From: Acetivibrio cellulolyticus CD2
GTDB taxonomy: Bacteria; Bacillota; Clostridia; Acetivibrionales; Acetivibrionaceae
Direction: 5' to 3'
Length of the DNA stretch: 64,000 bases
NCBI RefSeq assembly: GCF_000179595.2
Contig: NZ_JH556658.1
Coordinates: 271,765-335,764 of the forward strand
Shown here: positions 19,701 through 27,100 of the stretch, one piece after another
Position numbering within the stretch: the first letter of the stretch is position 1
How the letters are laid out: every line of letters begins with the position of its first letter
Program-made: the position numbers and the translations under genes
Notes under the pieces: model-generated
Databases searched by the model: none
Told to the model about the DNA's origin: nothing
What the model saw: the letters and a program-made list of their open reading frames with translations, nothing else

Positions 19701-20364
19701 CAATTGGAACAATGAAAGGATAATTCTAAAGAGAAGTGTTGAAAGCAAATATCCTGGCTTGATAGCCCATTGTGAACAGAAGATTGAAGGATTAATAAAG
19801 GATATTGGTTTGAGGGATAAGTCTACTTCTCAGGATTTCATAATGAATATTGATGGGAAAGTATTTGATGAAAGGGTAAAAGCAGGGGAAAGACTTCTTG
19901 TGATGAGTAAGATTAATGATATTGCTATAAATGGTGATCCAGTTGAAGTAGGTCATTATCGGGGTTTTAAGATTTTACTTGCTCGAACAGGTTTTGAGCA
20001 GATGGAGGTGCAAATTAAAGGGACCTTGACTTATCGTGCGGAGTTTAGTAATTCTGAACTTGGCTGTATTACAAGAATAGAAAATGCTGTAGAAAGAATT
20101 GACGGTGTTCTTAATGATACTGTTAGGAAATTGGAGGATGCAAAAGTACAACTTGAAGAAGCAAAGGCGGAAGTAGACAAGCCCTTTGAATTTGAAGAGC
20201 GGCTTAATGAATTTTCAGCTCGTCAGGCAGAGATAAACACCAAATTAGAGTTTAAAGAATTAAGGGAACAGGAAGAAGTTATTGTTGATGAAAATGGGCA
20301 AGGAAATGAAAATGAGTATCAGGAAGAGGAATTGAAATGTGAAATGGCAATTGCTGAAAGATAG
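13717..20364 (+). CDS. 2,215-residue ArdC-like / N6-adenine methylase / SNF2 helicase protein
   Basis: The start is TTG at 13717, overlapping the parB stop by 4 bases, with AAGGAGG nine bases upstream. The N-terminal 130 residues resemble the ArdC ssDNA-binding domain (NWRDYLRFASTLYKYSFDNTLLI). A low-complexity linker follows, then an N6-methylase core with motif I DPAMGTGNF (from residue 718) and motif IV NIPF (from 782) in place of the usual NPPF/Y. The SNF2 helicase half has VGAGKT (about 1410), DEAH (1570), ATGTPISNS and GTGTNVQ (about 1878), and RDGRILRQG. Such giants are typical of large conjugative elements, where they probably protect or unwind the incoming DNA. The Ile in motif IV makes methyltransferase activity uncertain. 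Confidence 0.85.
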   Translation: MRKDEKLKTIYETIAPHITRNESNWRDYLRFASTLYKYSFDNTLLIFAQNPNVTMLAPTAIWNRVGRYVNKGSTGIAVCEYENARLTIKHLFDVSQTHGKEFTATNWKFDDELKKHIVIHFSKGYSLNTENFSECIQQISHKAVMESQYLQLQSFQDGNENSVFESLPQDGLQMQLQELISDSISYFVGKRCGLSDEEICIGNGMATIAHFNTLPLIARLGHLVTSVSKGILMEIERSIKTFDRERNIRDEYIKDGLYREGWNETSQYSNIQRKQLRPASGQIRQDGNGISKGTKPTAIYDFENGWNTDGDNAQSSGGSSGENREHTATDADGESNTKDRGYNGEDKTYEQPKGDSGGNSLERTDIQGEINQLNNENYKPSYDESLDSGSFLMQENIKKSGQSLFSKREKSHEEQLMEIVLLEGSIIEGGKMRIYDYSLTNPTGSAFAAFLKNEYGIGGHSVNKGGIRFENHDSKGISFDWVDENGEKHNTTITWLKAAIIIQNLINEERYITTNEIRNLQNEELVVLKTDSVDVNDSLQGIESDVKTLFLDKPLEEQGNYDNLKNDNNSLEAEENQEEILSTDEKYNEDSPNKINFQYSERYNLYPNGAKTKYKNNIEAIKMLKRIESENRLADHDEQIVLARYVGWGGLANAFSDTVTGWENEYQELKHLLDEKEYEDARNSTITAYYTEPDLIKHMYNAIRQFGFAGGKNRKILDPAMGTGNFFSVLPDGLKDTAIYGVEIDSITGRIAKQLYQKGEISVQGYETTNYEDNSFDIILGNIPFNNIKLYDKRYAEEDFLIHDYFIAKSLDLLKPGGIIGFITSKGTMDKKDTKVREYIAERADLIGAIRLPNNAFKALAGTEVTADILFFQKYSSPRNLDKFSLPDWVFTDTRKADYIHMNQYFIDNPDMILGKMQHSRNMYGNEDGTACIAPDGQDLNAELNNAINKLNATFCAEADIAVEEVDEHDNETIEIEAPIGTKNYTYAVMEDKIYYCEHNKLIPQDYIGKKADRIKGLCEIRGALLEVIEVQTREYLPSELNEAQNKLNDTYDYFVKECGFINDKANIAVFSDDDQFPLLRSIEDQSHDKKTWTKAPIFYKATIKSYRLPQHAETSKEALEISLNVKMKIDLSYMEALTNKSADTLIGELGDRIYLNPQKYYGNYYEGWELNEEYLSGQVKDKLLYAKMKAEEYPELFSRNVKALEAVQPQKLLPGEIDFRIGSPWIPIEYYRQFMHETFGTPYYLKDTIDIDYMEYTTQWRVLNKARDSSSVKVNNTYGTKRVNAYQIFEDCLNLQSTTVRDPVSYVDSNGKDQIKYVINANETMIARAKQNQIKEAFAGWLFNEKDRAEILLKIYNDKFNTIRPRVYDGSHLFFQGMSDEIKLRPHQMNFAARVIYSGTGLAGHVVGAGKTAALIASGMYLKSIGAIKKPMYVVPNHLTEQWAKEFYRFFPQTKILVTTKKDFEKANRNKFVSRIAMGEYDAIIIGHSQFERIPVSKERQERQLNDEINQISYVIKKIREEKGDNWSIKQMVIFQNNLKNRLTKLLAEGKKDDLLTFEQLGADYMFVDEAHVYKNCFTYTKMKNVAGIGKSSSQRASDMLMKCQYLQEINNGKGVVFATGTPISNSMSEMYVMQKFLQPQLLQNMGLNYFDSWAATFGEVVSSLEITPEGSGYRMRNRFAKFHNLPELMNMFGLVADIQTADMLKLPTPDIDGGKATIIATEATQFQKMLMETFVERAEKIRTREVEACVDNMLKLTNEAKLMSIDPRLVIGEAPNDEESKLNIAIRKVFEVWKDTKESRSTQIIFCDSGTPKPGQFNVYDEIKDCLIEKGINAEEIAFVHDAKTDEQRETLFERVRAGEVRILLGSTSKLGTGTNVQNKLIAVHHLDCPWRPSDIEQRDGRILRQGNENPVVNIFRYVTKGTFDAYLWQIQEQKLKYISQVMTGKSISCSCEDMDETVLSAAEVKAIATSNPLLAEKMEVDNEITRLKLLKANWNNERIILKRSVESKYPGLIAHCEQKIEGLIKDIGLRDKSTSQDFIMNIDGKVFDERVKAGERLLVMSKINDIAINGDPVEVGHYRGFKILLARTGFEQMEVQIKGTLTYRAEFSNSELGCITRIENAVERIDGVLNDTVRKLEDAKVQLEEAKAEVDKPFEFEERLNEFSARQAEINTKLEFKELREQEEVIVDENGQGNENEYQEEELKCEMAIAER

Positions 20365-20384
20365 CAGAAATGGAGGTGCATTTA

Positions 20385-21437
20385 ATGACCACAGAAATAA
20401 AGAAAACATACCGCCATTTTACAGATGAAGAAATCCAACGTGCTAACAGTGTTGATTTAATTGACCTAGCACGACAATATGGTTTTCAACTTGAAAAAGG
20501 CGGGCGTAAAGCAATGCATGCTAAACAATCAGGAGGACTATATATATTCAAAGATAGCAATCGTTTTTATCATTGGACTGCCGACGAAAAAGGTGGTCCA
20601 ATTGATTTTGTGATGAAATATGGGAACGCATCTTATCAGGAGGCAGTAGCAATGCTGCTAGGAGAACGTTATGAGAGCTATATTCGTGAGAGTGTAACTT
20701 ATGTTAAAGAAGAGAAAGGGGAGGTAATTCTTCCGGATAAAGCAGAAAACTTCAAAAGGGTTTATTGGTATTTGATTTCTATAAGGGGTATTGATTCTCA
20801 AATTGTATCAGTATTAATGAATGAGAAGAAAATTTATCAGGAAGGAAAGTATGGAAACTGTGTTTTTGTTGGATATGATGAGACCGGTACTGCAAAATAC
20901 TGTTCTATGCGAGGTACATATGGGAGCAAACCATTTAAAATGGATGCAGTTAATTCTGATAAAAGCTATCCTTTTGTTATAGAAGGAAAAGGGAATCATC
21001 TGTTTGTATGTGAAAGCCCTATTGATGCTATGAGCCATGCTACACTTGCAGGTATGTTTAAAAAAGATTGGAAGGATGACCATAGGATTTCTCTTGGATG
21101 TGTTTGGGATGGAGCTCTTGAAAGGTATTTAAGCTGGCACCCTGAAATTAATAAAATTGTATTTGCACTGGATAATGATTATCTTGCAAGGGATAAAGAC
21201 GACAATTATAGAAATTGGGGCCAGTTAGCAGCGAGGAAATGGTGTGATAAATATAATGAAATGGGCTATGATGTTGCAATTCATAAACCACATCTCAAGG
21301 ATTTTAATCAGGATTTACTTGGAATAAGAGGAGGTAAAACACCAGCAGATTTGGATACTATTAGAGAAAATGAACTAAGATTAGCATTTGAAAAAGATGC
21401 TGTTGATGAAAATTCACTGGAGGAATTTGAACTATGA
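20385..21437 (+). CDS. DUF3991/TOPRIM primase-like protein
   Basis: 350 residues from the ATG at 20385; GGAGGTG eight bases upstream decides this start over 20370. The N-terminal part resembles a CHC2 zinc-finger fold region (FYHWTADEKGGPIDFV), then a DUF3991 region, then a TOPRIM-like segment with FVCESPIDAMS (catalytic Glu) and FALDNDYLARD (Asp pair). This is the usual mobile-element primase-like protein that follows the methylase-helicase. It probably primes lagging-strand synthesis after transfer. It is the last gene before a strong terminator. Confidence 0.82.
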   Translation: MTTEIKKTYRHFTDEEIQRANSVDLIDLARQYGFQLEKGGRKAMHAKQSGGLYIFKDSNRFYHWTADEKGGPIDFVMKYGNASYQEAVAMLLGERYESYIRESVTYVKEEKGEVILPDKAENFKRVYWYLISIRGIDSQIVSVLMNEKKIYQEGKYGNCVFVGYDETGTAKYCSMRGTYGSKPFKMDAVNSDKSYPFVIEGKGNHLFVCESPIDAMSHATLAGMFKKDWKDDHRISLGCVWDGALERYLSWHPEINKIVFALDNDYLARDKDDNYRNWGQLAARKWCDKYNEMGYDVAIHKPHLKDFNQDLLGIRGGKTPADLDTIRENELRLAFEKDAVDENSLEEFEL

Positions 21438-21485
21438 ACTTTTTTCTCATTAGTAGAAAACCTTCCTTAAAGAAGACCCGACCAG

Positions 21486-21517
21486 AAGATAGAGGTCATG
21501 TGGACCTCTATCTTTTA
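21486..21517 (+). terminator. Intrinsic terminator of the maintenance operon
   Basis: A 12-bp perfect stem (21486-21497 with 21503-21514), a 5-base loop and a T-run. It ends the transcription unit that starts at parA. Confidence 0.85.
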
Positions 21518-21533
21518 AGGTAAGGCAGGAATA

Positions 21534-21581
21534 GTGGGGTTCTCACCCCACAGAGATACAGCTTGCCGACAGTGTCGGCAA
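21534..21581 (+). promoter_or_regulatory. Pair of GC-rich hairpins in a leader
   Basis: Two stems in tandem: GTGGGG/CCCCAC (21534-21551) and TTGCCGAC/GTCGGCAA (21563-21581, 3-base loop). Neither has a U-run. They sit 43 bases before a small gene and could be a leader structure or protein-binding site. Confidence 0.4.
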
Positions 21582-21623
21582 CGGGTTATTCAATAATTCT
21601 ATATCACCTACAGGGGTGATGCT

Positions 21624-21755
21624 ATGAGTCAATACCTAGAAGATTTATATAATGGATGGGAAATTATAGCCAAATATGATAAAATAACAAAAGAAAATAA
21701 TCAATATTGTACTGAAACTAGTGTCAAAATGCGAAGTTCATTTAAATATAAGTGA
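21624..21755 (+). CDS. 43-residue hypothetical protein
   Basis: A frame beginning MSQYLEDLYNGWEII, preceded by AGGGGTG at a good distance. It is soluble and charged, with no recognised family. It is followed after 12 bases by another small gene and may be co-transcribed with it. Confidence 0.5.
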   Translation: MSQYLEDLYNGWEIIAKYDKITKENNQYCTETSVKMRSSFKYK

Positions 21756-21767
21756 GGATTAAATAAA

Positions 21768-22139
21768 ATGTTAAAAACAGAATTAATTTGTGCAATACGA
21801 GATAATGTTAAGGTAGGTATGGTCTTTGACAATCCAGGCAGAGGGTCATCCGAAATAGTTTCAGTTTCAAATGAAAGAATTGTTTATAAACGGGGTAATT
21901 CAAAACTATATCTTAAGATACAGGATTTTATTGACGTATATGAGAAGTTTGCAGGTAAGAGATGTACTACAAATGACATAAAAGCATTCAATCCTAGGGT
22001 TTTTTGTTCTAGGGATAATGGTCATGGATGTCATTGTACATTTATTTTTACCATATTAGATTATCTTAAATTATTAAAGAATGGGATATGTGGGAGTGGC
22101 AAGGTTGGGGATTCTTTTTATATTGAAATCTTACCTTGA
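21768..22139 (+). CDS. Hypothetical protein, 123 residues
   Basis: Starts at an ATG preceded by GAGG. The N-terminal half looks like a small beta-barrel (VKVGMVFDNPGRGSSEIVSVSNERIVYKR is one such stretch of alternating strands). The C-terminal half contains CSRDNGHGCHCTF, a cluster of Cys and His that could bind metal. No known family is recognised. It lies between the primase gene and the biosynthetic cluster, in what reads as cargo. Confidence 0.55.
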   Translation: MLKTELICAIRDNVKVGMVFDNPGRGSSEIVSVSNERIVYKRGNSKLYLKIQDFIDVYEKFAGKRCTTNDIKAFNPRVFCSRDNGHGCHCTFIFTILDYLKLLKNGICGSGKVGDSFYIEILP

Positions 22140-22233
22140 TAATATTTTAGTTTATTACTTGATAGGTAGAGTCAGAACTTTATATAAGGCACTATTTAAA
22201 GGGAGGCCTATAATAAATTATAGGAGAACAAAT

Positions 22234-22968
22234 ATGCAAAACAGATATGTTGCTGATGTTGGAGATTACGGAAAATATGCCCTGCTAAGAAATATCTCAA
22301 AAACAGGTATGTTATTGGGAGTGAATTGGTATTTAACACCTGATGAAAAGCATAACTCAGACGGTAAGCACACGTCTTATCTATATAAGGATGTTTATAA
22401 AGACTATGATAACGAACTTTATTGCATGCTAAAAGATATCCTTGATAACAATAAAAGAGATGTAAATAGTGTGCAGAATGCCAAGATTTTACCGAGTAAT
22501 ACTGTTTTTTATGATAGAGTGCTAGATTTATCCAAAGAACCAGACTTTATGAAACGTCGTATGCTTAGACAGTCTTGGCATAACGAAGCATTAAGACTAC
22601 TGAAAGATTGTAATATTGTCTTTCTTGATCCAGATAACGGTTTACAAGTTGGAAGTGTATCGCTAACTGGTAATAAGGGTAACAAGTATATTGGTATGAA
22701 TGAGCTGAAAGATTATTACAAGCTTGGTAAAAGTATTGTTTTTTATAACCATAGAGAACGTAAGCAAGAGAAAGAATATTTAAATAAATTTAGAAAGCTA
22801 CATGACGATTTTATGGGTTGTAAGTGGTTGGGACTAAAATTCATTCGGGGAACAATTAGAGATTACATTTTTATCCTTCAGCCCAATCATTTTTATGAAG
22901 TAAAGAAACAATGTGAAATACTGCTTAACTCAGCTTGGAAGGAGAATTTTTCAATGCTCGATTTATGA
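22234..22968 (+). CDS. Conserved hypothetical protein with a DPDNGL motif
   Basis: 244 residues from the ATG at 22234, which has AGGAG seven bases upstream; the frame is open further back but lacks a ribosome site. The opening RYVADVGDYGKYALLRNI, then LGVNWYL and VFLDPDNGLQ, resemble a widespread uncharacterised bacterial family. The DPDNGL segment at the end of a hydrophobic strand would fit the active-site loop of a nuclease- or methyltransferase-like Rossmann fold. It might belong to defence or DNA modification; that is inference from position and motif only. Confidence 0.55.
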   Translation: MQNRYVADVGDYGKYALLRNISKTGMLLGVNWYLTPDEKHNSDGKHTSYLYKDVYKDYDNELYCMLKDILDNNKRDVNSVQNAKILPSNTVFYDRVLDLSKEPDFMKRRMLRQSWHNEALRLLKDCNIVFLDPDNGLQVGSVSLTGNKGNKYIGMNELKDYYKLGKSIVFYNHRERKQEKEYLNKFRKLHDDFMGCKWLGLKFIRGTIRDYIFILQPNHFYEVKKQCEILLNSAWKENFSMLDL

Positions 22969-23048
22969 GTGATTTTACTTTTAATTAGCCATATAGTATG
23001 AAATAATGATTATTGGTGTTTATACCCTTAATCGAAGGAATTAAAAGT

Positions 23049-23195
23049 ATGACCAAAGGTCAATTTAAAGAAGCTTTCAGGCGAGGACTAGGAAGTACGT
23101 TTTTAGGACTGAAAAATAGCAATTACCTTGAAGAAGATAAAGACATTGTTACTTCTAATTGTAACAAACAATCAGTAATTTCGTTAATCGGGTAA
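23049..23195 (+). pseudogene. Truncated N-terminus of a hypothetical protein
   Basis: 48 residues starting MTKGQFKEAFRRGLGS after AAGGA. This reads like the beginning of a longer Firmicutes protein (MTK.xFKEALRRGLGRA-type opening) that stops early. Nothing downstream in any frame continues it. Probably a fragment. Confidence 0.4.
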
Positions 23196-23511
23196 TGAGA
23201 GCATCTGTACTCTGTACTGAAATGTGAATGTAAAACAATGTTATTTATTAAACCTTTTTACTAGATATCACACTTATATGTTTATATGGGCACTGTCTTT
23301 CAGGTTAATATTAATTGTATATCGGCTCAACCAATATGTGTAAGATTTCGCAATTATTCCTTATGCTAAACTACTTATATACCCAAAATATTGCCTTATT
23401 ACCACTGGTTTTAGTCAAAACCCAAATTGCATCATAATTAGTGTCATCATTCTTTTTTGCCTTCGGATTGTTTCCCTAACTTTTCACAGGTGCCTCTTAG
23501 ATACTACCACA
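23196..23511. other. Degenerate non-coding region
   Basis: No intact gene. On the - strand, about 23371-23454 is open and reads NDDTNYDAIWVLTKTSG and a few more residues to a stop, as if it were a gene fragment. No promoter or terminator stands out. Confidence 0.3.
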
Positions 23512-23622
23512 TTGAAGGATTTTAAGGTTGACGTAGGAACCATGCAATATGGATTTGAAATAGGTGCGATTGTTGGCATGGATATCCTTGAAAAAGCCAA
23601 AGCTATAGTAAATTTCTATTAA
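23512..23622 (+). pseudogene. Remnant of a retropepsin-like aspartyl protease gene
   Basis: The frame from 23512 to the stop at 23620 reads DVGTMQYGFEIGAIVGMDIL before the end. This matches the C-terminal segment of bacterial retroviral-type aspartyl protease proteins, where GMDIL follows the second hydrophobic-Gly. The catalytic DTG half is missing. Confidence 0.45.
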
Positions 23623-23664
23623 ATGACATTAACTCCTACGATACAGGCTTAGAGTAATAAATAT

Positions 23665-23728
23665 AGGGGTATCATTGCCAAATAATGTCTTAGCGTAGGA
23701 TTTTGTTAATGTTGGTGATACCCCTTTA
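23665..23728 (+). terminator. Large inverted repeat, possible terminator
   Basis: AGGGGTATCA (23665-23674) pairs perfectly with TGATACCCCT (23716-23725) across a 41-base loop, with CTTT at the 3' side. It may insulate the biosynthetic promoter region from upstream transcription. Confidence 0.4.
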
Positions 23729-23934
23729 ATATCATATCTTATAAAATTTAACTGTTTGCTTAAACTAAAACCTATAGAGAATAAATGTTATGAAATATAA
23801 GCCTCGAAAAGACATGTATAATAAACTATGAAGATCTAAGATTCTTTTAACAATGAGATGAATACCTACAGTCATTAAGTGAAAGGTATATTAAGTATAG
23901 TTCTTGTGTAAATTATTAAATAATTTTCATAATA

Positions 23935-23961
23935 TTGGACTGGTTTATATGGTAGTATAAT
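23935..23961 (+). promoter_or_regulatory. Promoter-like block in repeat copy A
   Basis: TTGGAC (23935-23940), a 15-base spacer and TATAAT (23956-23961). The spacer is shorter than the usual 17, which could mean that an activator is needed. Confidence 0.4.
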
Positions 23962-24106
23962 TTTTGTATTTAGCACTACATTAATTATTTATATAAAAAC
24001 TATGAAGATCTAAGAATTTTTTAACAATGAGATGAATACCTACAGTGTTTAGGTAAAAGGTATATTAAGTATAATTCTTATGTAATTTTACATAATTTTC
24101 ATGGTC

Positions 24107-24133
24107 TTGGACTGATTTATATGATAGTATAAT
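24107..24133 (+). promoter_or_regulatory. Promoter-like block in repeat copy B
   Basis: TTGGAC (24107-24112), a 15-base spacer and TATAAT (24128-24133), the same arrangement as copy A. It lies about 55 bases from the PKS-NRPS start codon, a plausible distance for its promoter. Confidence 0.45.
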
Positions 24134-24188
24134 TTTTGTATTTTTAGCACCACATTAATTACTTATCATAATAATTGGGGGAATTACT

Positions 24189-27100
24189 ATGGAAAAAAGA
24201 AAATCAGTAATAAAGGGAGAGCGGATTGAAAAATTACCTTATGACAACTTGGTAGAACTATTCTTAGAACTGACAAAAGTTAATAGTGAAAAAGGTATAG
24301 TTTTTGTGAATTTAGATCTTACAGAACGTTTTGTCAGTTATGACGAGTTAAGAGAACTAGTATTGCAATATGTAGGGGGACTGAAGGATAAAGGAATAAA
24401 GGCTGGAGATAAATTAATAATTCAATTTGAAGATGATATGAAGTTTACAATTGCTTTATGGGCATGTATTTTGGGAGGAATAGTTCCAGTCCCGTTGCCA
24501 TTAGGTATTAACGGATCACTTGATGATCTGGAAAAATTAAAAAATGTAAAGGAACTTCTTAACAATTGTAAATTGCTGATAGAAGAAAAAAATTATAAAT
24601 ACTATTGTAAAAAAATAAACATTGAAGATTTGATAATATTCGAGGAAGTCTCTGCCAGGAAAGTATCTGCTGATGAATGTTACCGTCCGGATAAAGATGA
24701 AATAGCTATTTTACAATTTTCTTCAGGAACAACAGGAACACCAAAAGGTGTTGCAATGACCCATTACAACCTTGTTGGTAACGTTATTCAAACAAGCAGA
24801 GGGTTAAAATTAGGAAAAAATGATACAACTTTAAGTTGGATGCCATATACTCATGATTTTCAATTAGTAGGTTTTCATCTCACATCAATATTTGTAGGTA
24901 TGACTCAAGTAAAAATTCCGCCAATGCTATTTATAAAGAAACCTGATATTTGGTTTGAAAAAATAAGCAGGCATAAAGCCACCATAACCGGCACACCAAA
25001 TTTTGGAATAAAGTTAATGCTGGGAACTGTGCAAAATCATAAATATGAAGGAATTGATTTATCTTCTTTGAGGGCTATTATAAATGCAGGAGAACCAATA
25101 TCAGTAGAAATATCAGAGGCTTTCCTTAAGACCTTTAGCAGATTGGGATTAAAAGAGAGTGTAATGCTGCCATGTTATGGTTTGGCAGAAGCAACTTTAG
25201 TTGTGAGTCTTTCTCCAATAGATGAGAAATGTTTATTCCACATGTTGGATAGAAAGGTATTCTCGGAATTAAACAAAGCTGAAAAGGCTAAGGATGATAA
25301 GTACATATCATTTGTGGATGAAGGTTATCCGGCAATGGAAGTAGAAATAAAAATAGTTAACGATTTAGCTGAAATTGTGGATGAAGGTGAAATTGGAAAT
25401 ATATTAATAAAGGGACCTAATGTAATAAAAGGTTATTATAATATGCCGGAGCTAAATAAAGAGGTTTTCAAAGACGGCTGGTTTAACACTGGAGATTTAG
25501 GGTTTATTTTAAATGGTAGATTGATAGTAACAGGAAGAAAAAAAGATGTAATATTTGTTAATGGCAAAAACATGTATTCTTTCGATATAGAGACCTTGAT
25601 ATATAAAAATAAATTAATCGAAAATGATATTAGAATTGCCGTATGTCAAATACCGGATGATATTAATGATACAAATAGAATAGCACTTTTTATTTGTAAG
25701 CCACAAAATAATAGACTTATTGATATAGGAGAGTTGAAAAGAAAAATAGCAGAAGTTGTAGGCATGCACGTGGATGATGTGATAATAATAGATGATATGC
25801 CTTTAACTGCAAGCGGTAAGGTACAGCACTTTAAATTAGTTAAAATGTATAAAAACAAAGAAGTAAACCTGCTTAATGAAAATAGGAACCACTTAGTTAA
25901 AGCTGGAAATGCAGAGGATATTGAAGATCTAGGAAAGATTGAAAAAATAGTTAGAATGTTATGGTCTAAAGTTTTAAGTATTGATATTGATGACATTAAA
26001 AATAATGACACTTTTGTATATCTTGGCGGTAACTCTATAAAAGCAATGCAATTACTAAATGGACTTGAAAGTGAATTTAAGACAGAGTTCGGTCAGGATA
26101 TACTTATTGAATGCAAGACAATAAAAGAGATGGTTATATATATTGAACGAAAATTATCGGGTAAAGATGACATTAAAGCAGCAGTAAACGTTAAAATGGA
26201 TAAAGAGTCGACAAAAGAAGATATGGCTGTCATAGGAATTGCGGGAAAATTCCCTGAATCGGATAATATAGATGAATTGTGGACAAACCTTTTAAATGGT
26301 GTCGAATTTATTAATAATGATAATTCCGGAAGATGGTCAATAGAAGGACTAGATGTCCGAGGTGGATTTTTAAAGAATGTAGATAAATTTGATGCCAAGT
26401 TCTTTGGGATTTCTCAAAATGAAGCTATGCATATGGATCCCCAGCAGAGAATGCTTCTAGAGGTTGTATATCAGCTCTTTGAAGATGCAGGAGCATTTGA
26501 GCATATTAAAAATGATAATAGAGTGGGTGTTTATATAGGATGCAGCAATAACAGTTACGGAGAACTTGTAAATTTACATATTGCTAATAATGGACTACAG
26601 GCGGCTAATCAAACGACATTAGTTGGAAATATGTTAAATATGATTTCAGCCAGATTATCGCAGTATTTTAATTTAAGAGGGCCTGCTATAACTTTGGATA
26701 CGGCCTGTTCATCTTCGCTTATTGCATTAAATCTGGCAATCAATGCAGTCCGAAACGGTGAATGCTCTATGGCTGTAGTGGGAGGAGTCAATCTAATGAA
26801 TACTCCAAGCATGCAGATATTATTCAGTAAAACAGGTGCATTATCTAATGAGGGAAGATGTAAGGTCTTTGATGAAAGTGCAGATGGATTTGTACCTTGT
26901 GAAAGTATTTCAACCATACTCATTAAACCACTTAGTAAGGCAATTGAAGATAATGACAGAATTTATGGGGTTATTAAGGGGGTTGCGGTTAATAACGACG
27001 GCCATTCATTAGGGTTAATGGCACCTAACCCAAAGGGGCAAATTGGGGTATTACAATCAGCATATGAAGATGCTGGTGTTGAACCTAAGAAAGTTAGTTA

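Larger units (their letters stand above)
23823..24171 (+). repeat. Two tandem 174-bp direct repeats upstream of the PKS-NRPS gene
   Basis: Copy A begins at 23823 and copy B at 23997. They are nearly identical over long blocks and diverge by scattered substitutions and small indels. Each copy contains the same TTGGAC...TATAAT promoter-like block near its end. Copy B ends 18 bases before the PKS-NRPS start codon. The divergence shows that the duplication is not recent. Confidence 0.85.
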
